In this document: piece after piece, positions 22,123 to 30,780 of the stretch
Layout: each line of letters starts with the position of its first letter
Numbering within the stretch: the stretch's first letter is position 1
Assembly (NCBI RefSeq): GCF_006007965.1
Contig: NZ_CP040748.1
Location: forward strand, 1,364,001 to 1,428,000
DNA length: 64,000 bases
Origin: Nocardioides jishulii
Lineage (GTDB): Bacteria > Actinomycetota > Actinomycetes > Propionibacteriales > Nocardioidaceae
Direction: 5' to 3'
Translations under genes and position numbers: made by a program
Notes under the pieces: generated by a model
The model's database searches: none
What the model was told of the DNA's origin: nothing
The model's input: the letters and a program-made list of their open reading frames with translations, nothing else

Positions 22123-23376
22123 TCAGACCAGAGCGTCGGAGTCCACCCGCGTCACCATGGGCTTGCGCACCAGGTAGTAGCTGACCCCGATCAGCAGCGC
22201 GAGCAGCGAGCCGATCACGAGCATGACCCAGGTCAGCAGCCCCCCGACGCTCTCGGTGGTGAGTCCGCCTGCCACGAGCACGGCCAGGGCGGCCCACACG
22301 ACGTACGAGGACCGCTGCCCCTGACGGGCGAGCACGGAGTAGACGACGAGGTGGAGCAGGGCGAGCATCGTGCCGAGCAGGGCGAAGACCCACAGCTTGC
22401 CCTGGATCTCGGCGAACTCCTGGCCGCCGACGAGGGAGAGCACCAGCGGCGCGGCGATCGTCACCGCTGTGGTGCACAGCAGACCCAGCCCGGCCACGGC
22501 GAAGAGGCTGCGGGTGAGGGCACGCGTCCGCTCGCCGGCGGTGGCCATCGAAGGGAAGGCCACGACGACGACGAACTGGGGCAGGAAGGTCAACATCTTG
22601 GCCAGGATCAGGCCGCTCGCGTAGAGACCCGCCTGGTGGCCGTCGAGGGTGTTGCGCGCGACGATCACGTCCACGTTGGAGAGCGCGAAGAAGGCCAGCA
22701 GCGCCTGGGAGTTGTGGACCATCTCGCGCAGGACGGCCGCTCCGGAGTGGGAGTCGCTGCGTTCGCTGGCGGCGCGGGAGCCGCGCAGGATCCACCATCC
22801 CAGTGCGACCGGGACCAGGGAGCCGAGGACGACGGCCAGGAAGGCGATCAGGGCGCTCGGCCTCCACGCCATCAGAGCCACCCCGATGGCGAGCCGCGGG
22901 ACTCCGCTGGCCATGTAGAGGACACCGAGAGGGAGCCAGCGCCGTTCGCCCTGGAGGATGCCGAAGTAGCCACCGGCCACCGTCAGGGGGACTGACGCGG
23001 CTGCGATCAGCAGCGAGAGAGCGAGGTTGTCCAGCTTCAGCACCCGGTCGACGACCGGAGCGAGGAGCAGCAGGGCAAAGCCCAGGCCCCAGGCCACCCT
23101 CCACGAGATGCGCAGGATCTCGGCCTCGATCTGGGCGACGCTCTCCGGGTGTGCCGAGATGCGGCGGGCACCGGTGGCCTGCAGCCCGAGGGCCCCCACC
23201 CCGATCACCAGCAGCAGGTTCATGGAGGCGGCCAGCACGCCGTACTCGCCGGGCCCGAGCATGCGGGCCGCCAGCATCGTGAGGCCGTAGCTGCCCACAT
23301 TCATCACCACCATGGCGACGGCGATGCCGGCGCCCGTGCTCATGACGGCTCCAGCCCTGCGGGTCAGCGAACTCAC
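22123..23376 (-). CDS. Wzx-like polysaccharide/lipid-linked oligosaccharide flippase (MOP superfamily)
   Basis: 417-aa membrane protein with about 12 hydrophobic segments. The N-terminal pattern (AVAMVVMNVGSYGLTMLAARMLGPGEYGVLAA) is typical of polysaccharide-biosynthesis flippases, including the LGPxEYG motif. It would move a lipid-linked glycan across the membrane. The GTG at 23376 lies seven bases after a minus-strand TAGACT box; a GTG six codons upstream (23394) would lie over that box. First gene of the envelope-glycan island and divergent from the acyltransferase. The substrate is unknown; assignment to the same pathway as the neighbours is inference. Confidence 0.8.
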   Translation of the reverse strand: MSSLTRRAGAVMSTGAGIAVAMVVMNVGSYGLTMLAARMLGPGEYGVLAASMNLLLVIGVGALGLQATGARRISAHPESVAQIEAEILRISWRVAWGLGFALLLLAPVVDRVLKLDNLALSLLIAAASVPLTVAGGYFGILQGERRWLPLGVLYMASGVPRLAIGVALMAWRPSALIAFLAVVLGSLVPVALGWWILRGSRAASERSDSHSGAAVLREMVHNSQALLAFFALSNVDVIVARNTLDGHQAGLYASGLILAKMLTFLPQFVVVVAFPSMATAGERTRALTRSLFAVAGLGLLCTTAVTIAAPLVLSLVGGQEFAEIQGKLWVFALLGTMLALLHLVVYSVLARQGQRSSYVVWAALAVLVAGGLTTESVGGLLTWVMLVIGSLLALLIGVSYYLVRKPMVTRVDSDALV

Positions 23377-23383
23377 TCGCGCG

Positions 23384-23389
23384 AGTCTA
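23384..23389 (-). promoter_or_regulatory. -10 box for leaderless flippase transcript
   Basis: TAGACT on the minus strand, seven bases before GTG 23376. Same arrangement as upstream of pyk. Confidence 0.6.
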
Positions 23390-23490
23390 GGCACATGCCC
23401 TACCCGCGGGTAAGGGGACGCGGCTTCCTGGCCTCCCGGAGCCTGCCGATCACGTGAGACAGAGCACGTTCGTCGTGCTTAGATGTGGCC

Positions 23491-24732
23491 GTGGCAGCGA
23501 CAGAAGTGACCGGGGTCGACCCCTCCGTCAGGCAGGTGAGGGACGCCCAGATCTCGTCGCTCACCGGCATGCGTGGATTCGCCGCCATCATGGTCGTGGT
23601 CATCCACACGGCTGGGCGCACGGAGTATCCGTGGCTGGGGGTCCACGGCTACGGGCCGATCGCTCTCTTCGTGCTCTCGGGCTTCCTGCTCTACCGGCCG
23701 TTCAGCCGTTGGACGCTCGGGGTGGGACCGCTGCCCTCGTTGCGCAACTACTCGATCCGACGCATCCTGCGCATCTTCCCGGCCTACTGGGCGGTGCTCC
23801 ACGTCTGGTACTTCATCTACCCGGCGGCGGTGCCCAGCTCGTTCGGGCAGTACCTCAAGGAGCTCACCCTCCTGAACACGCTGCAGTACTTCGGGCTGAC
23901 CCAAGGGCTCCAGCAGGCCTGGTCGATGGGCACCGAGCTCACCTGGTACGTGTTCGTCCCGGCCCTGGCGGCCATCTCGTTCGTGGTGATGAGCCGCGTG
24001 CCCGCCAGGCACCGCGTGAAGGTGCAGGTGTGGCTGATGCTCACCGCGCTCCCCATCTCCGCCGGCTGGGTGTGGTACGTCCACGAGGGTGCGCCGTGGC
24101 AGAGCGCGGGGATGTGGCTGCTCAAGTACATCGTCTGCTTCGCGTTCGGGGCGATGGTCGCCACGGTGATGGAGGCCGAGCGGGCAGGGATGCTCAGCAT
24201 CTCTCGTGGGCGCCTGCTCATGGAGGACCCGTGGCTGCTGCCGCTGCTGGCGCTGCTCTTCGCCCTCGTCGGGACCTCCCAGTTCGGCGGCGAGCACAAC
24301 TTCGGCTTCCTGAGCCTGTCGGAGGAGCTGGTCCGTGACGGATGCGCCTTCGGGCTGGCGGGCACCCTGCTGCTGATCGCGATCTTCTCGCCGCCCAGAG
24401 CCCCCTTCAACCGTTTCCTCGCCACGCGCTGGATGCAGGCCAGCGGCCGCTGGTCGTACGGCATCTACCTGTGGCACCTGCCCCTGGTCGTCATGCTGTA
24501 CGAGGACTACACGTTCCCCGAGGGGGTCTTCGGACTCGTCGTGTGGTTGCTGGCCATCCTCCCGCTCTCCTACCTCCTCGGAGCCGCGAGCTATGCCTGG
24601 GTCGAGGTGCCGGCGATGAACCTCTCGAAGAGGCTCACCCCCTCGAGTCCCAGGGGAGGCGCGCGCGCCGCGCGTCCGGCTGGCGTGCGCGTCGCGAGCG
24701 CCGACGAGGCCCGGGGAGGGACGGCCACGTGA
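23491..24732 (+). CDS. Acyltransferase-3 family membrane protein
   Basis: 413-aa integral membrane O-acyltransferase. The N-terminus has the family signature SLTGMRGFAAIMVVVIHTAG with the catalytic His, then SGFLLYRPF and IRRILRIFPAYW. About ten membrane helices follow. It would add acetyl or longer acyl groups to an envelope glycan. Two GTG codons are possible (23485 and 23491); neither has a ribosome-binding site, and a TTAGAT sequence six bases before 23491 favours a leaderless start there. The C-terminal 35 residues are polar and rich in Arg and Ala. The stop overlaps the GTG of the next gene (GTGA), so the two are coupled. Confidence 0.85.
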   Translation: MAATEVTGVDPSVRQVRDAQISSLTGMRGFAAIMVVVIHTAGRTEYPWLGVHGYGPIALFVLSGFLLYRPFSRWTLGVGPLPSLRNYSIRRILRIFPAYWAVLHVWYFIYPAAVPSSFGQYLKELTLLNTLQYFGLTQGLQQAWSMGTELTWYVFVPALAAISFVVMSRVPARHRVKVQVWLMLTALPISAGWVWYVHEGAPWQSAGMWLLKYIVCFAFGAMVATVMEAERAGMLSISRGRLLMEDPWLLPLLALLFALVGTSQFGGEHNFGFLSLSEELVRDGCAFGLAGTLLLIAIFSPPRAPFNRFLATRWMQASGRWSYGIYLWHLPLVVMLYEDYTFPEGVFGLVVWLLAILPLSYLLGAASYAWVEVPAMNLSKRLTPSSPRGGARAARPAGVRVASADEARGGTAT

Positions 24733-25853
24733 CCCCGGCGCAGGGGCCCGACCGGCCGCCCCTCGCGCCGGTGGCTGTGCCCGAGGTGGATGGCGCCGAG
24801 GCGCTGAGGATGGCCCGGGCGGTCGTCGGTCTCTACGGCGATCCCGACGTCACGTGGGGCATCTCCTTGGAGGCGACCTTCGACGCCCCGGTGGACCTCG
24901 CCGAGGTGGGCGCCCGGATCAATGCCCTGGTCGCGGCGCACCCGCACCTGGGCGTGGTGCCCACGCTGCAGGTCGTCGGGGAGGACGAGTGGACGGACGT
25001 ACGCGAGCAGAGCGCGAGCGCGCCGTTCGGCGACGACGGTCACCTCGTACGGCTGCTGGCGTCGCAGGACGCCACCACCTTCTTCGTCACCGCCCACCAC
25101 GGGGTCTGCGACGGCCTCGGCCTGATCGCCATCATGTCGGCGGTGGTCGGGCGTCCCCTCGCCTCGTCCGCCCGGGGCGTGGGGGAGCGGACGTCGTCAC
25201 GCGGCTTCCTGCTCTCCAGCGTGCTGCGCCTGGCCGAGGCGATCGTCGCGCCGCCCGCGCGGTTCTCGGGGACGCCGGAGCCCGAGGCGGCCGGACGGCC
25301 GGAGCGGCTGCGGCAGCTGCGGGAGCCCTCCGGCACGGTCAACGGCGCCCGGGTCTGCGCCGCCCTGAACTCGATCCATGCCTCGTGGCCGCGGCGCGGC
25401 ACCAGCGGCGGACGGCGCTTCCTGGTCGTCATGGGTGCCTCGCGCCGGGTGCCGGGGGAGACCGCTCCGGACCGGCAGACCGCGTACTTCCGCATCGCCC
25501 TCAAACCCCAGTGGGGGCTCGACGAGGTGAGGCAGGCCCTGCGTGCCGCGGAGCCCGAGCCGACCTTTCCGGAGACGTCGGCCGGCGGGATCGGCCCGAT
25601 GGTCACGCGAGCGCTGAAGAACCGGCTGGGCTACACCGTCAACGTCAGCAACCTGGGCATCGTGACGGGGGAGGGGCTCGTCTCGATGGCGATGTTCCCC
25701 GCGGTCAACGGTCCCCAGGCGGTGGGTGTGGGTCTGGTGTCGACGACGCACGGCTCCACGCTGTCCTTGCGGACGCGTCGCAGCGACTTCTCCGACGACG
25801 AGGCGCAGACGCTGCTGCGCCTCGTCGAGGAGCGGGTGGGCTCGACCCCGTAG
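24729..25853 (+). CDS. Condensation-fold (HHxxxDG) acyltransferase-like protein
   Basis: 374 aa. Residues 118-129 read FFVTAHHGVCDG, the HHxxxDG active site (His123, His124, Asp128) of the chloramphenicol-acetyltransferase/condensation superfamily. That superfamily includes NRPS condensation domains, PapA and wax-ester synthases. The C-terminal half has the second lobe with YTVNVSNLGIV, equivalent to the 'SNLG' segment of the family. No carrier-protein or adenylation domain is present, so it is a stand-alone enzyme. It overlaps the acyltransferase-3 gene by 4 nt, suggesting both modify the same acceptor. Donor and acceptor are unknown. Confidence 0.7.
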   Translation: MTPAQGPDRPPLAPVAVPEVDGAEALRMARAVVGLYGDPDVTWGISLEATFDAPVDLAEVGARINALVAAHPHLGVVPTLQVVGEDEWTDVREQSASAPFGDDGHLVRLLASQDATTFFVTAHHGVCDGLGLIAIMSAVVGRPLASSARGVGERTSSRGFLLSSVLRLAEAIVAPPARFSGTPEPEAAGRPERLRQLREPSGTVNGARVCAALNSIHASWPRRGTSGGRRFLVVMGASRRVPGETAPDRQTAYFRIALKPQWGLDEVRQALRAAEPEPTFPETSAGGIGPMVTRALKNRLGYTVNVSNLGIVTGEGLVSMAMFPAVNGPQAVGVGLVSTTHGSTLSLRTRRSDFSDDEAQTLLRLVEERVGSTP

Positions 25854-25873
25854 CCCCGAGCCGCCAGGTCGGC

Positions 25874-26623
25874 TCAGTAGGGGTCGTAGGGCGAGTCGTG
25901 ACCGACCAGCCGGGCGAGCGGTCGCAGACGCAGGCGCAGCAGCACCTTGATGAAGACGTTGCGGATCCACCACGGCATCTCGGCCAGGATCCGCGCGCGG
26001 TCCGCAGCGCTCGGCCGGCCGACCCGGAAGAGCGCCTGGGAGTTGCTGCGACGCTCGTAGGCGATGGTCGACGAGAAGAGGACGTGGCGCAGGATGCCGA
26101 GCGTCACGCCGATCGACGAGAAGCAGTCATGGATGACGATGGCCCCGCCCTCGGGCAGGTGGACGCTCCACCTGAGGTCGTCCGACAGCGTCCAGTAGTC
26201 GTGCTTGCCGTCGATGTAGAGCATGTCGAAGCTCGTGGTCCAGCCGGGGCGCAGACCGGTGCTGTAGTCCTGCACCAGCTCGACGACCGAGCCGAGGTCG
26301 TTCGCGGCGATGTTGCGCTCGAACTTCTCCTTCGTCGACAGACCACCGAAGAGGCGCCCTTCGACGAAGGGGTCCACGGCGTAGACCGTGCCGTGCTTGG
26401 CGCGCAGTGCCTCGCCCAGGATGATCGTGGAACGACCCTGGTGGGAACCGATCTCGAGGACCTTGGCGCCGGGGCCGAGCTTGCTGGCCTCGTCCCACAG
26501 GATCCGCGCCTGGCCCTCCTTCAGCCAGCCCGGCACGTCCTGGACGGCTGCCCAGGCCTCGTCGAACGTCACGGGGGCTGAACCGCGCTCGCTGGGCACG
26601 TGCGGGACATCTGCCTGGGACAT
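25874..26623 (-). CDS. Class I SAM-dependent methyltransferase (Methyltransf_24/CmcI-like)
   Basis: 249 aa. The SAM-binding motif I is VLEIGSHQGRSTIIL, followed by VYAVDPF, and the motif DMLYIDGKHDYWTLSDDLRW contains the metal-binding-like D...H...D pattern of the rhamnosyl O-methyltransferase/cephalosporin hydroxylase group. GGAIVIHDCF is the next conserved strand. Such enzymes often O-methylate sugars in cell-surface glycans, which fits the position next to aftD. It is divergent from aftD (93 nt between starts). Conserved family, unknown acceptor. Confidence 0.82.
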   Translation of the reverse strand: MSQADVPHVPSERGSAPVTFDEAWAAVQDVPGWLKEGQARILWDEASKLGPGAKVLEIGSHQGRSTIILGEALRAKHGTVYAVDPFVEGRLFGGLSTKEKFERNIAANDLGSVVELVQDYSTGLRPGWTTSFDMLYIDGKHDYWTLSDDLRWSVHLPEGGAIVIHDCFSSIGVTLGILRHVLFSSTIAYERRSNSQALFRVGRPSAADRARILAEMPWWIRNVFIKVLLRLRLRPLARLVGHDSPYDPY

Positions 26624-26715
26624 TGCTTTGGACCCCTCGTGGAGTGAGTGTGCTGCAGGTAAGGTGCCCCGCAGGTTACTACCGAGTTGTCTTATTGCAA
26701 GGCGGGATTCTCACT

Positions 26716-29700
26716 GTGCGGTTGGGTCTGAGGACAGCGTTCACCGATGTCCACCGACGGTTCTGGCCGCACGTGCTCGTGTGGGCGGCCCTCATGGCGT
26801 TCTCCTTCCGCCAGCGCGTGGGTGACACGACCTTCGACACGAAGCTCGACCTCTCCGTCGACGCCAGCGGATTCCTCGACCGCACGCTGACCGCATGGAA
26901 CCCGATGAGCGCCTTCGGGGAGATGCAGAACCAGGCCTACGGCTACCTGTTCCCGCACGGCGCCTTCTTCTACGCCGGCGAGGTGGCAGGGCTCCCGGAG
27001 TGGGTGGTCCAGCGACTGTGGTCCGGGCTGCTGCTCGTGGTGGCGTACGAAGGAGCGCGGCGGTTGTTCACCGTGCTGGACGCGCCCCGTTCCCGCCCGT
27101 GGCTGCCGATGCTCGCGGGGTTGGCGTACGCCTTCTCGCCGCGCCTCCTCGGCCTGTCCGGCCCGCTGACGGGCGAGATCCACCCGACCGCCATGCTGCC
27201 CTGGGTCGTGCTGCCCCTCGTGCTGGCCCTGCGTGGCCACCTCTCGCCGTTGCTCGGCGCGGCGTGGTCGGGCGTCGCGGTCCTGCTGATGGGGGGCGTC
27301 AACGCCACCGAGGTCCTGATGGCGCTGCCCCTTCCGGGGTTCGTGATCCTCTGTGCGATGAAGGAGCGCACCGGCCGCCGCCTGGCGTTGTGGTGGCCGC
27401 TCGCCGTCATCCTCGCCACCCTGTGGTGGGTGCTCGCCCTGCTCACCCAGGGCAAGTACAGCCCTCCGTTCCTGAACTACATCGAGACGGCCGCCTCGAC
27501 CACCGCCCCGCTGGGATGGGCCAACGTCGCGCGCGGCGCCGACCACTGGCTCTCGTTCGTCTGGGTCGGCGGACGCCCGTGGTGGCCGGGTTCCTACGAG
27601 CTGTCCACCGACCCCTGGCTCGTCGGCATCACGGGAGCCGTCGCTGCCGTGAGCCTCTTCGGCCTCTTCCACCCCCGGATGCCGTGGCGGTTGCCGCTCG
27701 CCCTCAGCGCCCTGACGGGGATCCTGCTCCTGGGCATGGGGCACAACGACGTCCTGGCCGGGCCGTTCGCACCCACGTTCCGTGAGCTGCTCGACGGTGT
27801 CCTCAGCCCGTTCCGCAACATCCACAAGCTCGACCCCATCGTGCGCCTGCCGATGGCCATGGGCTTCGCCCACGGCGTCGGCGTGCTCGGCTCGTGGGCC
27901 GTGGGCCTGACGCGGCAGCGCCTCGGCGCCGAGCGGGCACGGTACGCCCGTCCCGTCGTGCTGGGGCTCTCGGTCGTCCTGCTGCTCGCCTCCGCCCAGC
28001 CGCTCTTCGTGGACCAGATCCGCAAGCCGGGCTGGAAGGAGATTCCGCAGGCCTGGTACGAGGCTGCCGACTACCTCGAGACCCACTCGGGACAGGGGCG
28101 GACCCTGATCCTCCCGGGCGCCGGATTCGGCCAGCAGACGTGGGGCTGGACCATCGACGAGCCCATCCAGCCGTTGGCCAGGTCGCCCTGGGTGTCGCGC
28201 AGCCAGGTGCCGCTCGCCCCGGGCGCCACCATCCGCTACCTCGACGCGATCGAGGAGCGCATCCAGGACGGCGTGGGCTCCCCGGTGCTCGCCGACGCGC
28301 TGGCACGCGCCGGCATCAAGCACGTCCTCGTACGCCGTGACCTCGACCTGTGGGCCACCGAGGCGCCTTCCCCTGCCCGTGTCGACCAGGCGCTGAGCCT
28401 GAGCCCGGGGCTGGAGAAGGTGGCCTCCTACGGCACCGCCGCGGTCGGTGGGCAGTCGATGATCGACATCTTCGAGGTCGACCGCAACGTCCCGTTGCTC
28501 GAGGCCGTCGACATCGACTCCGTCAAGACGCTCGCGGGTGGCCCCGAGGACACCCTGTCGGCGATGGAGGCCGGGTTGCTGAACCCCGGCGAGGTGACGG
28601 TCAACCGCTCCGAGGAGGGCTGGTCGCAGACGCCCGACGTGGTCGGCGACGGCTTCCGGCGTCGTGAGCGCCAGTTCGGCCGACTCGCCGACTCCGTCAG
28701 CCAGGTGATGTCGTCCGAAGAGGCCTACCGCGTCAAGCGGGTGGCCCACGACTACCCGGGCGTCTCGGAGAGCGACCGCGTGGTGGCCCAGTACACCTCC
28801 CTCGCGGCGGTGACCGCCTCGTCCTCGTCCGGCTACGTCGACTCGCTCGGGGCCATCCAGCCCGAGATGGGGCCTTTTGCCGCGGTCGACGGGGAGGAGC
28901 AGACGTACTGGCGCTCCGCCCCCATGGAGTCGCCGACGGGGCAGTGGCTCGAGCTGCGCTTCTCCGAGCCCGAGCCGCTCGACGAGATCCGTCTCGTGGC
29001 TGCGGTCGACCTCGCCTCCACCGTGCCGATCCGCAAGGTCCGCGTGGAGGTCGGGAACCGCACCTTCGAGCGCAGCGTCGACCCGGCCACCGGCGAGGTC
29101 GTGATCCCGCTGACCGGAGCACCGACCTCGAAGGTGCGCATCACCGTCCTCGAGGTCTTCGGAGACCCCGAGTACGGCTACGTCGCCCTGCGCGAGGTCT
29201 CCTTCCGCGGCGTGGAGATCGAGCGCAGCCTCGTCCTGCCTGACAGCGGCGCCGACGGTGACTCCTCCTTCGTCTTCCGTGCCCGCCCGCACCGGCGCGC
29301 CTGCGTCGACATCGGCTTCGGCCCGCAGTGCGACGTCAGCACCGCGCGCGCGAGCGAGGAGGAGCACGGCCTCAACCGACGGTTCGCGACGTCGGGCAAG
29401 GGTCGCTACACCGTGCGGGCGCAGGTGGTGGCCCGCAGCACCGAGGAGGCAGCGGTGCTCCTCAACCCGTTCCCGAAGAAGCTCAAGGCGTTCGCGACCA
29501 GCACGACGGCCTGGGACCCGTCGGTGAGCGGCCAGCGAGCCGTCGACGACAACCCGACGACTCCGTGGGTCGCCGCGCCCGGTGAGACCAACCCCGGCCT
29601 CAACCTCGAGTGGGGAGTCGAGCGGACCATCGACCGGATCCGCTACGACCTCGCCTCGCTCAACTCCTCCCAGCCGGTCAAGGCCATCATCGAGGCGGGC

Positions 29701-30780
29701 GGCGAACGCCGCGAGGTCGACCTGCGCGAGGGCTCGCTGGGCCGCTTCGAGCCCATCACGGCCACGGGCGCACGGATCACGTTCCCCACGCTCGCCAACC
29801 GCCCCAGCGGTGAGGAGCTCCCTCCGCTGGCCATCGGCGAGCTCTACCTCGACGGGGTCGACGACCTGAAGGTGCCGTGGCTCCCCAACCAGGTCACCGG
29901 CGCCGGCTGCGGGTTCGGCCCCGAGCTCATGGTCGACGGCGAGAAGTACCGCACCAAGGTCATCGGTGAGACCGGCGCGGTGGTGGCCGGGACGCCGCTC
30001 GACCTTGAGCTGTGCAGTGACGACGACCTCGTGCTCGAGGCGGGGCAGCACCGGCTCTCGGTCACCTCGACGGACCAGTTCGCGGTCACGACGCTGACGC
30101 TCACGCCGGCCGGGGGAGCTCCGCTGCAGGAGCGCAGGCGCGGACGTGAGGTGGCGATCCTCGACTGGGGTCCGACCGAGCGTCGGGTCTCCGTCGGGGC
30201 GGGCCCCGAAGGCGTGCTGCGCATCCCGGAGAACGTCAACATCGGGTGGCGCGCCACCCTCGACGGTGAGGAGCTCGAGCCGCTGCGGCTCGACAGCTGG
30301 CAGCAGGGCTTCAAGCTGCCCGAGGGCGCGGGCGGCGAGGTGACGCTCCAGTTCGTCCCTGACCTGACCTACCGCACGCAGCTGTACGTCGGCGCCGTGG
30401 CCGCCCTGCTGCTCTTCGCCGTGGCCGTGGTGCTCGAGCTGCGGCGCGGGGGCCGCTCGAACGGTCGCGAGGCCGTCCAGCCGCTGCGGTGTCTGCGTCG
30501 TCGCTCCCGCCTGTTCTACGTCGCCCTCGCCGTCATGGCCTGGATCCTGACGGGCGTCCCCGTCGCCGTGGGCATCCTCATCGGGTTGTTCCTGATCGAC
30601 CGCGCCGCACCTCGCCTGGTGCTACCGTCCGTGCTCGTCGTGGTGGCCACGACCGCGCAGGCAGTCTCCGCGTGGCGGGGCGAGGGCGTGCACGTGTCGT
30701 GGGCCGACTGGACCGCTGGGGTGGCGGTGGGTCTGCTGCTGATGAGCCTGGTGCGACCGGACGGGGAAGAGGAACGATGA
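26716..30780 (+). CDS. AftD-like alpha-(1->3)-arabinofuranosyltransferase (DUF3367)
   Basis: 1354-aa polytopic GT-C glycosyltransferase. After the first membrane helix the conserved loop DTKLDLSVDA (41-50) and the segment NQAYGYLFPHGAFFYAGE match my recollection of mycobacterial AftD, where acidic residues of this loop are catalytic. About ten to twelve helices fill residues 1-450. The long extracytoplasmic part carries at least two discoidin/carbohydrate-binding-like modules (about 695-840 and 930-1040), and two or more helices close the C-terminus. GTG 26716 was chosen because GGCGGGA precedes it; an ATG 31 codons upstream lacks a site. It overlaps the next gene by 4 nt. Donor would be decaprenylphosphoryl-arabinose; linkage is inferred. 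Confidence 0.82.
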   Translation: MRLGLRTAFTDVHRRFWPHVLVWAALMAFSFRQRVGDTTFDTKLDLSVDASGFLDRTLTAWNPMSAFGEMQNQAYGYLFPHGAFFYAGEVAGLPEWVVQRLWSGLLLVVAYEGARRLFTVLDAPRSRPWLPMLAGLAYAFSPRLLGLSGPLTGEIHPTAMLPWVVLPLVLALRGHLSPLLGAAWSGVAVLLMGGVNATEVLMALPLPGFVILCAMKERTGRRLALWWPLAVILATLWWVLALLTQGKYSPPFLNYIETAASTTAPLGWANVARGADHWLSFVWVGGRPWWPGSYELSTDPWLVGITGAVAAVSLFGLFHPRMPWRLPLALSALTGILLLGMGHNDVLAGPFAPTFRELLDGVLSPFRNIHKLDPIVRLPMAMGFAHGVGVLGSWAVGLTRQRLGAERARYARPVVLGLSVVLLLASAQPLFVDQIRKPGWKEIPQAWYEAADYLETHSGQGRTLILPGAGFGQQTWGWTIDEPIQPLARSPWVSRSQVPLAPGATIRYLDAIEERIQDGVGSPVLADALARAGIKHVLVRRDLDLWATEAPSPARVDQALSLSPGLEKVASYGTAAVGGQSMIDIFEVDRNVPLLEAVDIDSVKTLAGGPEDTLSAMEAGLLNPGEVTVNRSEEGWSQTPDVVGDGFRRRERQFGRLADSVSQVMSSEEAYRVKRVAHDYPGVSESDRVVAQYTSLAAVTASSSSGYVDSLGAIQPEMGPFAAVDGEEQTYWRSAPMESPTGQWLELRFSEPEPLDEIRLVAAVDLASTVPIRKVRVEVGNRTFERSVDPATGEVVIPLTGAPTSKVRITVLEVFGDPEYGYVALREVSFRGVEIERSLVLPDSGADGDSSFVFRARPHRRACVDIGFGPQCDVSTARASEEEHGLNRRFATSGKGRYTVRAQVVARSTEEAAVLLNPFPKKLKAFATSTTAWDPSVSGQRAVDDNPTTPWVAAPGETNPGLNLEWGVERTIDRIRYDLASLNSSQPVKAIIEAGGERREVDLREGSLGRFEPITATGARITFPTLANRPSGEELPPLAIGELYLDGVDDLKVPWLPNQVTGAGCGFGPELMVDGEKYRTKVIGETGAVVAGTPLDLELCSDDDLVLEAGQHRLSVTSTDQFAVTTLTLTPAGGAPLQERRRGREVAILDWGPTERRVSVGAGPEGVLRIPENVNIGWRATLDGEELEPLRLDSWQQGFKLPEGAGGEVTLQFVPDLTYRTQLYVGAVAALLLFAVAVVLELRRGGRSNGREAVQPLRCLRRRSRLFYVALAVMAWILTGVPVAVGILIGLFLIDRAAPRLVLPSVLVVVATTAQAVSAWRGEGVHVSWADWTAGVAVGLLLMSLVRPDGEEER

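Noticed and set aside
24729-25853. Non-ribosomal peptide synthetase fragment
   Set aside because: HHxxxDG is present but there is no adenylation, carrier or thioesterase domain and the length fits a complete stand-alone enzyme.
26692-30051. 1119-codon minus-strand open frame across aftD
   Set aside because: Antisense shadow from strong GC bias at third positions; repetitive Arg/Gly/Asp/Val content without a domain.
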